From contig NZ_LZQD01000011.1 in assembly GCF_001858025.1 (NCBI RefSeq), forward strand, positions 105,693 through 169,692: DNA of 64,000 bases, read 5' to 3'. Position 1 is the first letter of the stretch; every line of letters begins with the position of its first letter. Below the pieces are notes generated by a model. The model did no database searches, had not been told where the DNA came from, and saw only the letters and a program-made list of their open reading frames with translations. The position numbers and the translations under genes are program-made. This document shows positions 52,599-62,015 of the stretch, piece by piece. The DNA comes from Trichormus sp. NMC-1. GTDB lineage: Bacteria; Cyanobacteriota; Cyanobacteriia; Cyanobacteriales; Nostocaceae.

Positions 52599-53567
52599 CT
52601 AAAAAATAAAGTTCTCTATGAAACTATCTTCGCCTTGACTAATTTTCAACTTGAATTTATCTCCAATATTTCCTTTAAATCTAAGCTGTAACCAGTTACT
52701 TGCTTTTGCTTGTTTTTCAAGTTGAGGTATTGGGTTATTTTCGTCATCTAGTAATGTCATCTTAGTTCCATTTAATAAAAATATTGATTCACTAGTTGGA
52801 TAAAGTCGTAAGATAATTTCAATTTCATCTTCACTTAATCGTGTCTGACGAAGAATTAAAAGTAATGGTTCAGAGAGATGCATGAGATGAACAATTTTTG
52901 CCCCGCCTACTTCTTCTTTATCAGTAACATTAACAGAAGAAATATCTTTGGGAACATCTTTGGCAACAGCTAATTCAGATTGCCATCCGTTGTCTAATAA
53001 GCCTTCAAACCATTTGCTTAATTTAACTATGCTTTCATTAAGTTTATTTCTAGCAATTTCAGAAATATCTGGGTGAGAAGAAGCATAATTTTCAACTTTT
53101 TGTAATTTGTTTAGGTAAATTAAAAAATCTTGCAGAGAGATTAATTTTGTCAGATGCAATTTTTCGTTTGTAACCGATTCTACAAAACCTAATATTCTTG
53201 CTTGTCTATCAAGCTCATCAATTTCTACTACTATATAACCAATACGTTCTGATAAAACTTCTGGTGGTATCTCACAAAAATTTTCTCTAGGAAGTACAGG
53301 ACGACATTCCAGTAAACCCTTATCTTTTATAAAAATGCTGGCAGTATTCATTAAAGATATTACGACATTATCCAAACCATAACTTTTGCTAAATTCTGTT
53401 TCAATTCCCATACACTGACAGAAAAATTCAACTACCAATACTGCCAAAGTATTGAGATAAACCTCACGAGTTTTTTGCTCGTTTCGCTGCTGCTGGCTCA
53501 ATTTTTCAGCCGTTTGAATCATTTTTTGATTGATAGGCGTTATAAAAGCTAATTGATTGAAATTCAT
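52599..53567 (-). CDS. DUF1822 protein
   Basis: The pattern EVYLNTLAVLVVEFFCQCMG, GLLECRPVLP, PPEVLSERIGYIVVE and LGFVESV is diagnostic for DUF1822, a family confined largely to cyanobacteria. The ATG at 53567 is preferred to 53597, because GGAG lies eight bases before it. DUF1822 genes are often next to sigma-factor-like genes and CHAT or caspase genes, as here. The biochemical role is not known to me. The gene is between the sigma-like and caspase genes of the cluster. Confidence 0.82.
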   Translation of the reverse strand: MNFNQLAFITPINQKMIQTAEKLSQQQRNEQKTREVYLNTLAVLVVEFFCQCMGIETEFSKSYGLDNVVISLMNTASIFIKDKGLLECRPVLPRENFCEIPPEVLSERIGYIVVEIDELDRQARILGFVESVTNEKLHLTKLISLQDFLIYLNKLQKVENYASSHPDISEIARNKLNESIVKLSKWFEGLLDNGWQSELAVAKDVPKDISSVNVTDKEEVGGAKIVHLMHLSEPLLLILRQTRLSEDEIEIILRLYPTSESIFLLNGTKMTLLDDENNPIPQLEKQAKASNWLQLRFKGNIGDKFKLKISQGEDSFIENFIF

Positions 53568-53727
53568 TACTTTTTCTCCTGATAAGTTATTGAGCATTTA
53601 ATTCACACAATAATTTGCACATACTATCTAGTACCTCTCGGCGTAAATACGCCTACATTTTAAAAGAGTTTTATTCAAACACTCATTTTCACCAACTTTA
53701 AGGTAAGTTTACTTGCACCAATCTGTA

Positions 53728-54522
53728 CTAGTCAGATTCATCTGAGGACTGATTTTTCTTACTTTTTATATTGACTTCTAAATTTAGATATTTTCTAAAA
53801 TAAGGAGCGAATTTTTCACAACATCTTCCATAAAATGTGTAAACAGGCCCGTGGGTGTTTCCTAATTTTAATTCTTCGACTATTTCTTTCCATGACTTTC
53901 CTTCTTCGCCTTTCTTAAGTAAAATAATTTGAAAGCTGGCCTTTGGGTTATTCTTGAATAGTGTAGTTGACAATAAACCTTCTGGATCTTCTTTAATAAA
54001 ATCTATTAGTTTTTGAGAGGTAAGAGGATTATTAATTTCTGGAGGGCAATAAACATCGAGAATATTTATCTCTGATTCATTATTATCTTGATATATATTA
54101 TCTTGATATATAGATTTCACTTTTCCTTGCCAATTTATCCAGTTGAAATCATTTATTTTTTTCTTAAAGAATAGAAAAATGAACCATCTCATAAAAGGAT
54201 CTTTTTTAGGTTTATCCTTATCTATTTTTTTTACATTAATCCTTTCAGGATCAAATTTGTCTATGTTTTTACAAACATAAAACAAGGTATTTTGGAGCGT
54301 TTCTTCATAAATATATAATAAGTCCATACTTTTAGGTTTAGGTAAATCAATTTTTATCTGCTCCATCAATACACTCGTTAGTTCTGTGAGTGAAATTTGT
54401 TTTTCTAATAACGCTTTTTGTTTCACTTCACTACTTAAAGAATCATCCTTAGCTTGTATTGCCGCTGTTTTAGCTCTCACAGCTAGTTCTTCTAAAGAAA
54501 GCTGTAGTCGATTTTGAACCAT
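53728..54522 (-). CDS. Sigma-70-like protein, first gene of the protease cluster
   Basis: Residues about 70-125 resemble sigma region 2 (YEETLQNTLFYVCKNIDKFD, then FMRWFIFLFFKKKI). Residues ~195-250 resemble region 4 (ASFQIILLKKGEEGKSWKEI, then GPVYTFYGRCCEKFAPYFRKYL). It is shorter and more divergent than housekeeping sigma factors, so promoter recognition is uncertain. It starts the six-gene minus-strand cluster and could direct its transcription. An in-frame tandem repeat codes IYQDN twice (near 54085-54115). Confidence 0.6.
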   Translation of the reverse strand: MVQNRLQLSLEELAVRAKTAAIQAKDDSLSSEVKQKALLEKQISLTELTSVLMEQIKIDLPKPKSMDLLYIYEETLQNTLFYVCKNIDKFDPERINVKKIDKDKPKKDPFMRWFIFLFFKKKINDFNWINWQGKVKSIYQDNIYQDNNESEINILDVYCPPEINNPLTSQKLIDFIKEDPEGLLSTTLFKNNPKASFQIILLKKGEEGKSWKEIVEELKLGNTHGPVYTFYGRCCEKFAPYFRKYLNLEVNIKSKKNQSSDESD

Positions 54523-55431
54523 CGCAAGATACCCCTTATTTGTGCTTTCGCTATTGATTTTTAGTTATTCATTTAACTAAAAGTGACAAAAATTTGTACA
54601 ACTACAAGTGTTTTCTAGACAATTAATATCCAAGCTGATTACTATTCCGCCTTTTTGACTGTGGTTTACTCTGTTTTTTTGGATTCCTATATTAATCTCT
54701 AAAGATAGGGTGTAGTTTTATGCAGATTAAAAAAATCTGAATATTTTTTCAGGTGGAAAATCCGGTTTACCTTATCACACAGTATCCAAGCTACTTTGAA
54801 TAAAAAAGCGAAAGCTTGAGAATGCAGGTTGCGAGTCCTTTTGCTGATCTAGCGGTTTTCAATAGATCCAATACACTTTTATGAATTCCGCAAAAACCCT
54901 CCCAAACTCTTATTTCTCGGTGTTCTCTGTGGTTAGCTATTCCGTGATTCGTGCATAAGTCTTAACTTTTACACTTTTGTATTACTTCCAGCCTTAGTAA
55001 GCAAGGATACTGTTGGCCAATGGTAGTTTGACTCTCATCCAAACGATTTTTAGGCTTTTCGACTCAATACCAAGAGCGCGTAGGCGTAGCTTGTCGTAGA
55101 CATCGCGTCCTAAAATAGGCGCGAAAAAGTTACTTTATCGTTAACAAGGGACATAACAGAACTCCTGAATTGCCAGCAGTATCCTTGGTAAGAAGAAAAA
55201 TGCCTAACAAGGGTGAAGTTTTGTACGTCACACAACTGAGAGAACCCCTATATTTTTTTTGCAGCAGTCACTCCAATACTTTTTAACCTCCTTAATCCTC
55301 CGTTAATTTGAGAATATAACTTTTTTTAGACTATTTTCGTAGTCTTTACAAAATATAACCTTACATATCCTCTTAATGCATCGGTAAATTTAGTAAACTG
55401 GAGGATGAACAGCCAAATTATTTTTTGATGA
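54523..55431. other. Intergenic region between the two protease gene clusters
   Basis: Some 900 bases separate the divergent sigma-like gene and the NB-ARC gene. No gene is seen. It contains part of a dispersed repeat (54917-54940, TTCTCGGTGTTCTCTGTGGT) and a GC-rich repeat (55072-55108). Promoters for both clusters should be here. Confidence 0.5.
55072..55108. repeat. Nostoc-type GC-rich dispersed repeat
   Basis: AGAGCGCGTAGGCGTAGC and TCGTAGACATCGC form a typical Nostoc repeat; the second part (55094-55106) recurs exactly at 3176-3188 before the relaxase gene. Confidence 0.6.
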
Positions 55432-57750
55432 ATGTTGCCACGTAGTTTTCTGACTCAAATGGCTTACGAGCATGAACTATCCCCAGAGCAGCAGCAAGTT
55501 TTCTTGATGCGAATGGCCGATGGTCTAAGCTACGAACAAATAGCCATCCAATTAAGTACATCCGCAGATGCTTGCTTGAAACGCATGGGTCAGGTGTATA
55601 AGAAATTCAATATCAGTGGTATGAGTCGTGGTAAAGAAAATAAACTCAGATTTTTTCTGGCGAACAAGTTGGAACAATCGGAACGGTTAGAGTCAAATGC
55701 TGAGGAGTCTTCAGATCATACCCAACCTGCTCATGTACCCGATTTAGAAACTGAACCCAATCTGGTAAATATCAGCCAAAAATCCCTTATTTATCAAAAC
55801 TTGCCAGCAAGAGAACATACAGCCTTTGTTGGTCGCACTCAAGAAATCAGGCGGCTAATGGAACTTTTGGATTTTCAGCACACCGCTCATTTAATTAGTG
55901 TGGATGGCATTGGTGGTGTAGGTAAAACTACTTTAGTCGTAGAAGTAGCTTATCATTGTTTAGAAGTTAGCAATAACGAACCTTTCGCTCCCAGCTTTCC
56001 CATCTTTGAAGCCATTATCTTTACTTCCGCCAAACAGAATCATCTCACTTCTATTGGTATCTTGCCTCGATTAACTAGAGAACGCACTCTGCGGGATATT
56101 TGCAGGGAAATTGCTCGTGTCCTAGACCTCAGTGAAATCATTAATTTACCTTTAGAAGAACAATTCCAGCCAATTCGACAGAAATTATCTCAAACAAAAA
56201 CCTTATTAATTATTGATAATTTAGAAACCATTGAAGACCAACAGGAAGTTCTTTCCTTTCTATACGATTTACCACCAACGGTGAAAGTCATTATCACTAC
56301 TCGTGAACAAGCTTTGTTTGTACCCATTCGCCTGGGTTGTCTACCTAAAGAAGATGGTTTGCGCCTCATCCAACATGAAGCCAAAGAAAAAAGTATAAAT
56401 TTGACTACGAAAGAATCTCAGCAACTTTTTGAGGGAGTAAGCGGAATACCTGCTGCAATTATTTATGCCATTGGTCAGATGGCGGCGGGTTATTTACTGG
56501 AGGATGTATTGGCACAAATTAAGGAACCTAATGGTGATGTTGCCCGTTTTTGTTTTGCAGGCTCGGTAATTCCTCTAAGAGGCACGCCCGCTTACTATTT
56601 GCTGATGGCACTTTCACTAGGAGTACAACCTATAACCAGAGAAACTGCTGCCAGTATTGCTTTTGAGCAAGCTGACCCAATTGTTACAGCCCAAGGATTG
56701 GCGAAATTGCAGCAACTTTCCTTGGTTTATCAGCAGCAAGGGCGCTACAACCTGCTTGAATTGACCCGCGAGTATTCTGCTGCTGAGTTAGCTGGAAATA
56801 GTGAATTAGCTCAAAAGTTGCAACAAAGATGGGTCAATTGGTATATCCGATTTTTGGAGGCTTACGGAGGCACGAATTGGAAGGAATGGCATCTCGGCTA
56901 TGGTTATTTAGAAGCTGAATGGGAAAATCTCAGAGTGGTACTCGAATGGTGTATTAGTCAAGTAATGTACTGTGATGCGCGAACAATTTGGCAACATATT
57001 AAGGGCTATATTCATGTGCGTGGATACTGGGATGAGCGTTTAGAATGGACAGCTTGGTTGATTGAAACTGCTAAACAAGCTGGAGATTGGACTTTTGCAG
57101 TTGAGGTAATGAGCGATCGCGCTGGCACTTTGATTAGGATGCGCCAGGAGAGTCAGCTAAAAGAAGCAGAAATTTTGCTACAAGAAGCTTGGAATTTACG
57201 CCACCATCAAACTATAACGTTGCAGTTAGAGATAGCTACCAACATGGCTATTTTATATATCAATCAACAACAGTTCAAGCAAGCTCAGGAGTGGCTAACA
57301 GAAGAAGAAAAACTGTTAAAACAAGCATCGCTACCAGAGTTGAAAATAAAGGAACAACAAGTTCATATTATTTATTATCAAGGACAGATACATTTTCAAG
57401 CTGGAGATTATCAGCAGGCTCAAAATATTTTCCAGCAAGCATTAGCTGAAGCTCAAGAAGCTGGATGGCAAAGAGCAGTCGTTGCTATTCAAAATTGGTT
57501 AGCAGACGTTGCTCTAAAATTAGGAAATTTAGAAGAAGCACGACGATTATTAGAATTAAGCTTTCCAATCGCAGAGAGACATAAAGATAAACGCTCTATT
57601 GCTTACCATAAGGCATCATTTGCCAAGCTTGAAAAACTATCAGGGAATTTACCTCAAGCCAAACGCTTGGCAAAAGAAGCATCGGAGGGTTTTGAAAGTC
57701 TGAAGATGGTAACAGAAGCCCAAGAAATGCGTGCTTTATTCTCCAGTTAA
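55432..57750 (+). CDS. HTH-NB-ARC-TPR regulatory ATPase
   Basis: Residues ~14-62 are a sigma region 4-like HTH (LSPEQQQVFLMRMADGLSYE, then QIAIQLSTSADACLKRM). An NB-ARC NTPase follows with P-loop GIGGVGKTT (160-168) and Walker B TLLIIDNLE (about 255-263). The C-terminal 350 residues are TPR repeats. STAND ATPases of this kind act as signal-gated switches, here with a DNA-binding or adaptor domain at the N-terminus. It heads a plus-strand set leading to trypco1-like, CHAT and AIPR genes, though the spacing is wide. Confidence 0.82.
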   Translation: MLPRSFLTQMAYEHELSPEQQQVFLMRMADGLSYEQIAIQLSTSADACLKRMGQVYKKFNISGMSRGKENKLRFFLANKLEQSERLESNAEESSDHTQPAHVPDLETEPNLVNISQKSLIYQNLPAREHTAFVGRTQEIRRLMELLDFQHTAHLISVDGIGGVGKTTLVVEVAYHCLEVSNNEPFAPSFPIFEAIIFTSAKQNHLTSIGILPRLTRERTLRDICREIARVLDLSEIINLPLEEQFQPIRQKLSQTKTLLIIDNLETIEDQQEVLSFLYDLPPTVKVIITTREQALFVPIRLGCLPKEDGLRLIQHEAKEKSINLTTKESQQLFEGVSGIPAAIIYAIGQMAAGYLLEDVLAQIKEPNGDVARFCFAGSVIPLRGTPAYYLLMALSLGVQPITRETAASIAFEQADPIVTAQGLAKLQQLSLVYQQQGRYNLLELTREYSAAELAGNSELAQKLQQRWVNWYIRFLEAYGGTNWKEWHLGYGYLEAEWENLRVVLEWCISQVMYCDARTIWQHIKGYIHVRGYWDERLEWTAWLIETAKQAGDWTFAVEVMSDRAGTLIRMRQESQLKEAEILLQEAWNLRHHQTITLQLEIATNMAILYINQQQFKQAQEWLTEEEKLLKQASLPELKIKEQQVHIIYYQGQIHFQAGDYQQAQNIFQQALAEAQEAGWQRAVVAIQNWLADVALKLGNLEEARRLLELSFPIAERHKDKRSIAYHKASFAKLEKLSGNLPQAKRLAKEASEGFESLKMVTEAQEMRALFSS

Positions 57751-57768
57751 TACAAAACGTAAATTAAA

Positions 57769-57926
57769 GGGTTTTAGAGGATGTTTGAAAAATCCGAGAA
57801 GGTCAAATTATACCTTCTGATTGGGCTTAACTAAGACGATAAATCAAGGTTTTAGAGCTATACCGAGATACTTCGTTGTGCAAACGGTGAGGTCAAGCGA
57901 CCCTTTTCAAACATCCTCTTAAACCC
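57769..57926. mobile_element. 158-bp MITE-like element
   Basis: The 23-bp terminal inverted repeats (57769-57791 and 57904-57926) differ at one position and share GAGGATGTTTGAAAA, an end typical of cyanobacterial insertion sequences as I recall them. There is no transposase frame. It begins 18 bases after the NB-ARC stop codon. Confidence 0.7.
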
Positions 57927-58011
57927 CTATGTTTACATGGGGCAGTGTTATGGTAGCGATAGTTATAACTTTCTTCACTACGTGACGCTTGCACGAACAA
58001 TTTTGAATGGT

Positions 58012-58575
58012 TTAAGATTGGATTTTCGGGAGAGTCAAACAAGCACTTCTTTGTAATGAATGATTATACAGAGGTAACCTTAGACAGACTGCACACTGAT
58101 ATTGACTATCTTCTAGAACGCTGACTCCAAAAAAATTTTCAAACAAGACTTGAGTTATTGCACTAGCCTCTTTGTAATGTTGTTGCTGAACTTGTACAGT
58201 TTCCTCAACAGGAGAATAATGATGAAAAATATATCCATATAACTCCTGACAGTCTTGAATATATTGATAAGTATTTAACAGAATATGGGTGTGCCATACT
58301 TCATCAATCTCTTTAGTCGGAACTAATTCTATATCTGGAAACAAAAAATGGAGACACAGAAACATCTTGTAAATACTGATAGCACATTCAGTTTGTTGTA
58401 GTGTCCACTCATTTCCATTATCAAAAGACATGAGTTTTTTAGCCAACGGCTGCAAATCCAATTTATTCAACTTTTTGAAAAAAATAGAAATTTTTTCCGA
58501 TAAACCTTGGTCGAGAACTTGCAAACTAGAAAGTGAATGTATATTCAGCTTTTCTTGATACGAGCTTATATTCAA
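58012..58575 (-). CDS. GRDP-like (glycine-rich-domain protein-like) protein
   Basis: The segment E-I-D-E-V-W-H-T-H-I-L-L-N-T-Y-x-Y (about 108-124), with a following H-H-Y-S-P, matches the GRDP-like family (PF07173), whose conserved D-x-V-W-H-x-H is found in plants, fungi and bacteria. Function is not defined. It is read on the opposite strand within the NB-ARC/CHAT gene group, so it need not belong to that system. Confidence 0.65.
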   Translation of the reverse strand: MNISSYQEKLNIHSLSSLQVLDQGLSEKISIFFKKLNKLDLQPLAKKLMSFDNGNEWTLQQTECAISIYKMFLCLHFLFPDIELVPTKEIDEVWHTHILLNTYQYIQDCQELYGYIFHHYSPVEETVQVQQQHYKEASAITQVLFENFFGVSVLEDSQYQCAVCLRLPLYNHSLQRSACLTLPKIQS

Positions 58576-59097
58576 GCGACTACCTCCTTCGATAGGCTTT
58601 AGAATTTGTTATTTACAGGGAAAACAACCTATCTTTGTAGGCGTTCTCCTACTTACCTTCAAAATTCAGGAAGCTGTTTTATGCTTTTTGGCTAAAAATC
58701 TCAATTTTTTTCAGAGAATATAGAGCAGTTTGCAGATCAATGAGGTACAGAGTCTAAGTTCAAAGCCTGTTTTACTCCTGACTCCTGTTGTATTGAGAGA
58801 CTAATTTTGGTAGGTAAAAATCGCTGAACTACTGATTAGTATGCTAGTTTATAACTTCAATTTCTGGTTCTAAGAAAATTTTATAGACTCAATAAGTAAA
58901 GTTTTATAAAAAAAGCATCTCCGAGCATAAAAAATGCTCTTATTTTTAGAGGTATTTATATAAAGCCTGAAAATACCATAAATTCTGCTTTCTACCTTAT
59001 TTTGTAGACAGGTATAGTGACAACGGTAATTTCTAGTAACCATATTTCATCCGTCAAACAAAATTTAGTGTTGTACTTACTCACATAAAGAAAATAA
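58576..59097. other. Intergenic, 520 bases
   Basis: No gene is seen. A hairpin, GAGCAT-AAAAA-ATGCTC followed by TTATTTTT, is at 58923-58947. The bases TATTTTTAGAGGTATTTA that follow recur exactly at 30543-30560. Confidence 0.5.
58923..58947 (+). terminator. Rho-independent-like hairpin
   Basis: A 6-bp stem GAGCAT/ATGCTC with a 5-base loop precedes TTATTTTT on the plus strand. It lies far from any plus-strand stop codon, so it may belong to a degraded element. Confidence 0.4.
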
Positions 59098-59454
59098 TTG
59101 GCAACTACAATGTTTATGCAAGAAGAAACTATCTCGATTGTTACCGATAATGTTCCATTTACAGCAGAAACAAGAACTTGGGAAGTTCCTCCATCTGAAG
59201 GCACTACTAAGTACAAAGTAGAGATTAGCGCCGATAAGTTAGAGCAAGAAATGGGTCGTTTTTTGCAAATAGTAAGTCGTTTATTTAAACGTGCAGAAAT
59301 AGAAACTGAAAAAAAACCTGGAATCCACCTTGATGAAATTGAGCTATCAGTAGAAATTAACGGTGAAGGGAAGGTTAGCTTAATTGGAAGTGGTGCAAAA
59401 GCTGGTGCTAAAGGAGCAATAACGCTGAAGTTCAAACGAACAAAATTAGAGTGA
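59098..59454 (+). CDS. Trypsin-co-occurring domain 1 (CU044_2847-like) protein
   Basis: This small protein has the trypco1-like layout: beta strands, then the amphipathic segment KLEQEMGRFLQIV, then I-H-L-D-E-I-E-L-S-V-E-I-N-G-E-G-K-V-S-L-I-G-S-G compressed around 80-105, and a glycine-rich end GAKAGAKGAITLKFKR. In other bacteria such proteins are coded with peptidases of conflict systems. It precedes a CHAT protease gene by 262 bases. The start is uncertain: TTG at 59098, or ATGs at 59110 and 59116. Confidence 0.7.
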   Translation: MATTMFMQEETISIVTDNVPFTAETRTWEVPPSEGTTKYKVEISADKLEQEMGRFLQIVSRLFKRAEIETEKKPGIHLDEIELSVEINGEGKVSLIGSGAKAGAKGAITLKFKRTKLE

Positions 59455-59716
59455 AGTAGGAGTTATGTCGATATACCTGCAAGATGGGATATGTTGCATA
59501 TTTTTGTAAATTTAATGTTCATAACTCTTGATTTACAATTGTTTATAGCTGTGGCTTTGATTTTCCATAAGTACGATAAAATTGCCATAAATGATTATTT
59601 ATGGGCAAATTAGTAAATCAATAAAACAGCTTATGCAACATTTATTTACAACGTATCCTATTTTGCAGTTACTCCAAATTTCAAATTATCTGGTGTAAAT
59701 AGCAGAGAGGTTTTAG

Positions 59717-61801
59717 ATGTCACTAGTAGGATTCTTATCCGCTACAGTTTACCTGAAAAATGTTAATAAACTTTTGAAGTTTTTAGGCTATCACTTAGGT
59801 AATAAAGCAATTGAGATAGAAGTAGAAGCAAAAGGCAAAAAGCTGAGAATACAATCTAGTAGTCAGCAAGAGTTACTAGCAGCCATAGAAGCAGTTAAAA
59901 AATTTGTTTGTACAGAAACAGCTTTGCCAGCAGCACATCAGCTTCCAGAAGAAATATCCTTAAAGGTGACTACTAAATTAGAGACAGTACAAGAATTAGA
60001 AGCCGCAAAAATTTTTGTCGAAGAAAATCACAATAGTGGGTTATTCTTATCCGCCGATTTTTACGATATAGAACAACTATTGCTACCAGCAGAAACAACG
60101 CAACCATCATCAACAAATTCATCACAACGAACAGGGCGTGGATTGAGTCCGAAGCCACTTAAACCAGAAAAAACCGAGCTAGATGTAACCAACTTCTATC
60201 ACGAACTTCCACAGAACAGACCCCAACCTTCGAGAAATATTCCTCCCGTTAATCAACCCCAGACTCAATCAATAGATAATCATCAAGCTTTTCTGGAAGC
60301 TTCTTCACTGCTATTGCGCTATCCTAATTTGGAATGTCCAAATCAAATTATCCTTAACGACAAGTTCAGGCTATTCGTTCAACTTTTGATCAAGCAACCA
60401 AAGTCTAGTACTCAGGCTATCTATGTTGAAAATAGTTGTACTCCCGCACAATTGCCTGAGATAGAAGTAGTATTGCGTACTCCTCGCGGTTTGGATATTG
60501 AAGGCAACGATTATCAATTAATGCAAGTGAAACTTGACAGCGACTCTAGTGTAGAGTTTAACCTTACTGCTTGCAAACTTGGTGAGCAAGAAATACGAGT
60601 AGATTTTTACCAATGCGATCGCCGTATTGGTACAGAAAGGTGCAGCGTACTAGTTGTGAAAGAGCCTTTAGATTACGATGTATCAAAACCAAAGAAAGTG
60701 ACAAGCCTAGAGTTAAAAATAGCACCTATTGTCCCACCACCCGATTTGGAATTATGCATTGAATTGCGCGATGATCGCACTCTCTACTTCACGTTGCATT
60801 CAAAAGTCGCAGGGTATCACCATGTCAAAGTTGGTGAATTAACCTTGAAAGGCTCACCATTAGAGAAAATGCAGGCAGTATACAAAGAACTGGGAAGTTT
60901 AGCTGCACCAATTAAGTCAACAGAACAAGCTGCTGCCGAGCGACGGTTGGCAACTTTAGGGCGTGAACTATGGGATGAACTAATTCCTGATAAATTGCAG
61001 CAGGAGTATTGGCGCTTTAAATCCCTAATTTCATCTATTCTCATTACTTCTGATGAGCCTTGGGTACCGTGGGAAATAATTAAGCCCTATCGTTATAACG
61101 AAGATGGAGAACGAGAAGACGAACAATTTTGGTGTCAGCAGTTTGCTTTATCCCGTTGGTTATCAGGGCAAGGAGGCACAGTTGAAGAGTTACAGGTGGG
61201 TACGGCACGGCCAATAGCGCCTACTCAAGTCAACCTTTCCGCAGTACAGGAAGAGGTAACTTTCATCAAGCAGTTACATAATTTACGTTCAGATATCACT
61301 GTACTTGAGCCTTTTAGCACTTACCAAGAAGTATTGGATTGGTTAGAGACCGGAAAATTCTTTATGTTACACTTTGCCTGCCACGGTATGTTTGACGCTG
61401 CTTTGCCTGGTAACTCTGCAATCAAGTTATCAGATGGTATTTTACGTCCTTCTGACATTCGGGTCAGATTTGGCGGACGCAGACCACGGCCACTGCTTTT
61501 TATTAATGCTTGCCACGGAGGACGGTCAGAGTTCAGCTTTACTGGTTTAGGTGGTTGGGCTGAACGATTAGTGACAGAAGCGCGTGTAGGTGTATTCATC
61601 GGGGCTATGTGGGAAGTAAATGATGGACTAGCATTAAAGTTTGCTCAACGCTTCTATACAGGATTGTTAAAAGATAACGAGACTATCGCTGAGGCATTTC
61701 GCCATGCTAGACAAGAAATCCGCCAGCTTGCACCCTACAACTCTACTTGGCTTGCATACTCGCTCTATGCGGACCCCCAGGGACGTGTAAATTTAAAGTA
61801 G
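59717..61801 (+). CDS. CHAT-domain protease
   Basis: The N-terminal ~70 residues form a small alpha/beta domain of unknown family. A proline-rich linker (about 130-185) and a beta-sandwich-like middle lead to a C-terminal CHAT domain. This has H556 in L-H-F-A-C-H-G and C599 in I-N-A-C-H-G-G, followed by FIGAMWEVNDGLALKFAQRF. Both dyad residues are in place, so an active protease is likely. GAGAGG-like purines lie upstream of the ATG. The neighbouring trypco1-like gene is a known partner type for such peptidases. Confidence 0.82.
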   Translation: MSLVGFLSATVYLKNVNKLLKFLGYHLGNKAIEIEVEAKGKKLRIQSSSQQELLAAIEAVKKFVCTETALPAAHQLPEEISLKVTTKLETVQELEAAKIFVEENHNSGLFLSADFYDIEQLLLPAETTQPSSTNSSQRTGRGLSPKPLKPEKTELDVTNFYHELPQNRPQPSRNIPPVNQPQTQSIDNHQAFLEASSLLLRYPNLECPNQIILNDKFRLFVQLLIKQPKSSTQAIYVENSCTPAQLPEIEVVLRTPRGLDIEGNDYQLMQVKLDSDSSVEFNLTACKLGEQEIRVDFYQCDRRIGTERCSVLVVKEPLDYDVSKPKKVTSLELKIAPIVPPPDLELCIELRDDRTLYFTLHSKVAGYHHVKVGELTLKGSPLEKMQAVYKELGSLAAPIKSTEQAAAERRLATLGRELWDELIPDKLQQEYWRFKSLISSILITSDEPWVPWEIIKPYRYNEDGEREDEQFWCQQFALSRWLSGQGGTVEELQVGTARPIAPTQVNLSAVQEEVTFIKQLHNLRSDITVLEPFSTYQEVLDWLETGKFFMLHFACHGMFDAALPGNSAIKLSDGILRPSDIRVRFGGRRPRPLLFINACHGGRSEFSFTGLGGWAERLVTEARVGVFIGAMWEVNDGLALKFAQRFYTGLLKDNETIAEAFRHARQEIRQLAPYNSTWLAYSLYADPQGRVNLK

Positions 61802-62015
61802 TGTAATTGTAATGAACACTTTTATTTAGTTACTGATGCTGGCGTTAGTGGAGTGGTGTTTTAGCACTTACAGCAAATTGTAAATGTAATTGTGTTTACG
61901 TCTTCGCTTTCTGTTTTTGCAAATTTTTGTAGACCCACGGCATAGACATTTGCAATAGTAAGTTTTTTGTGTTGTTCGCTATTATCCTTATAATTACTGA
62001 AAAGAAAAATCAACC

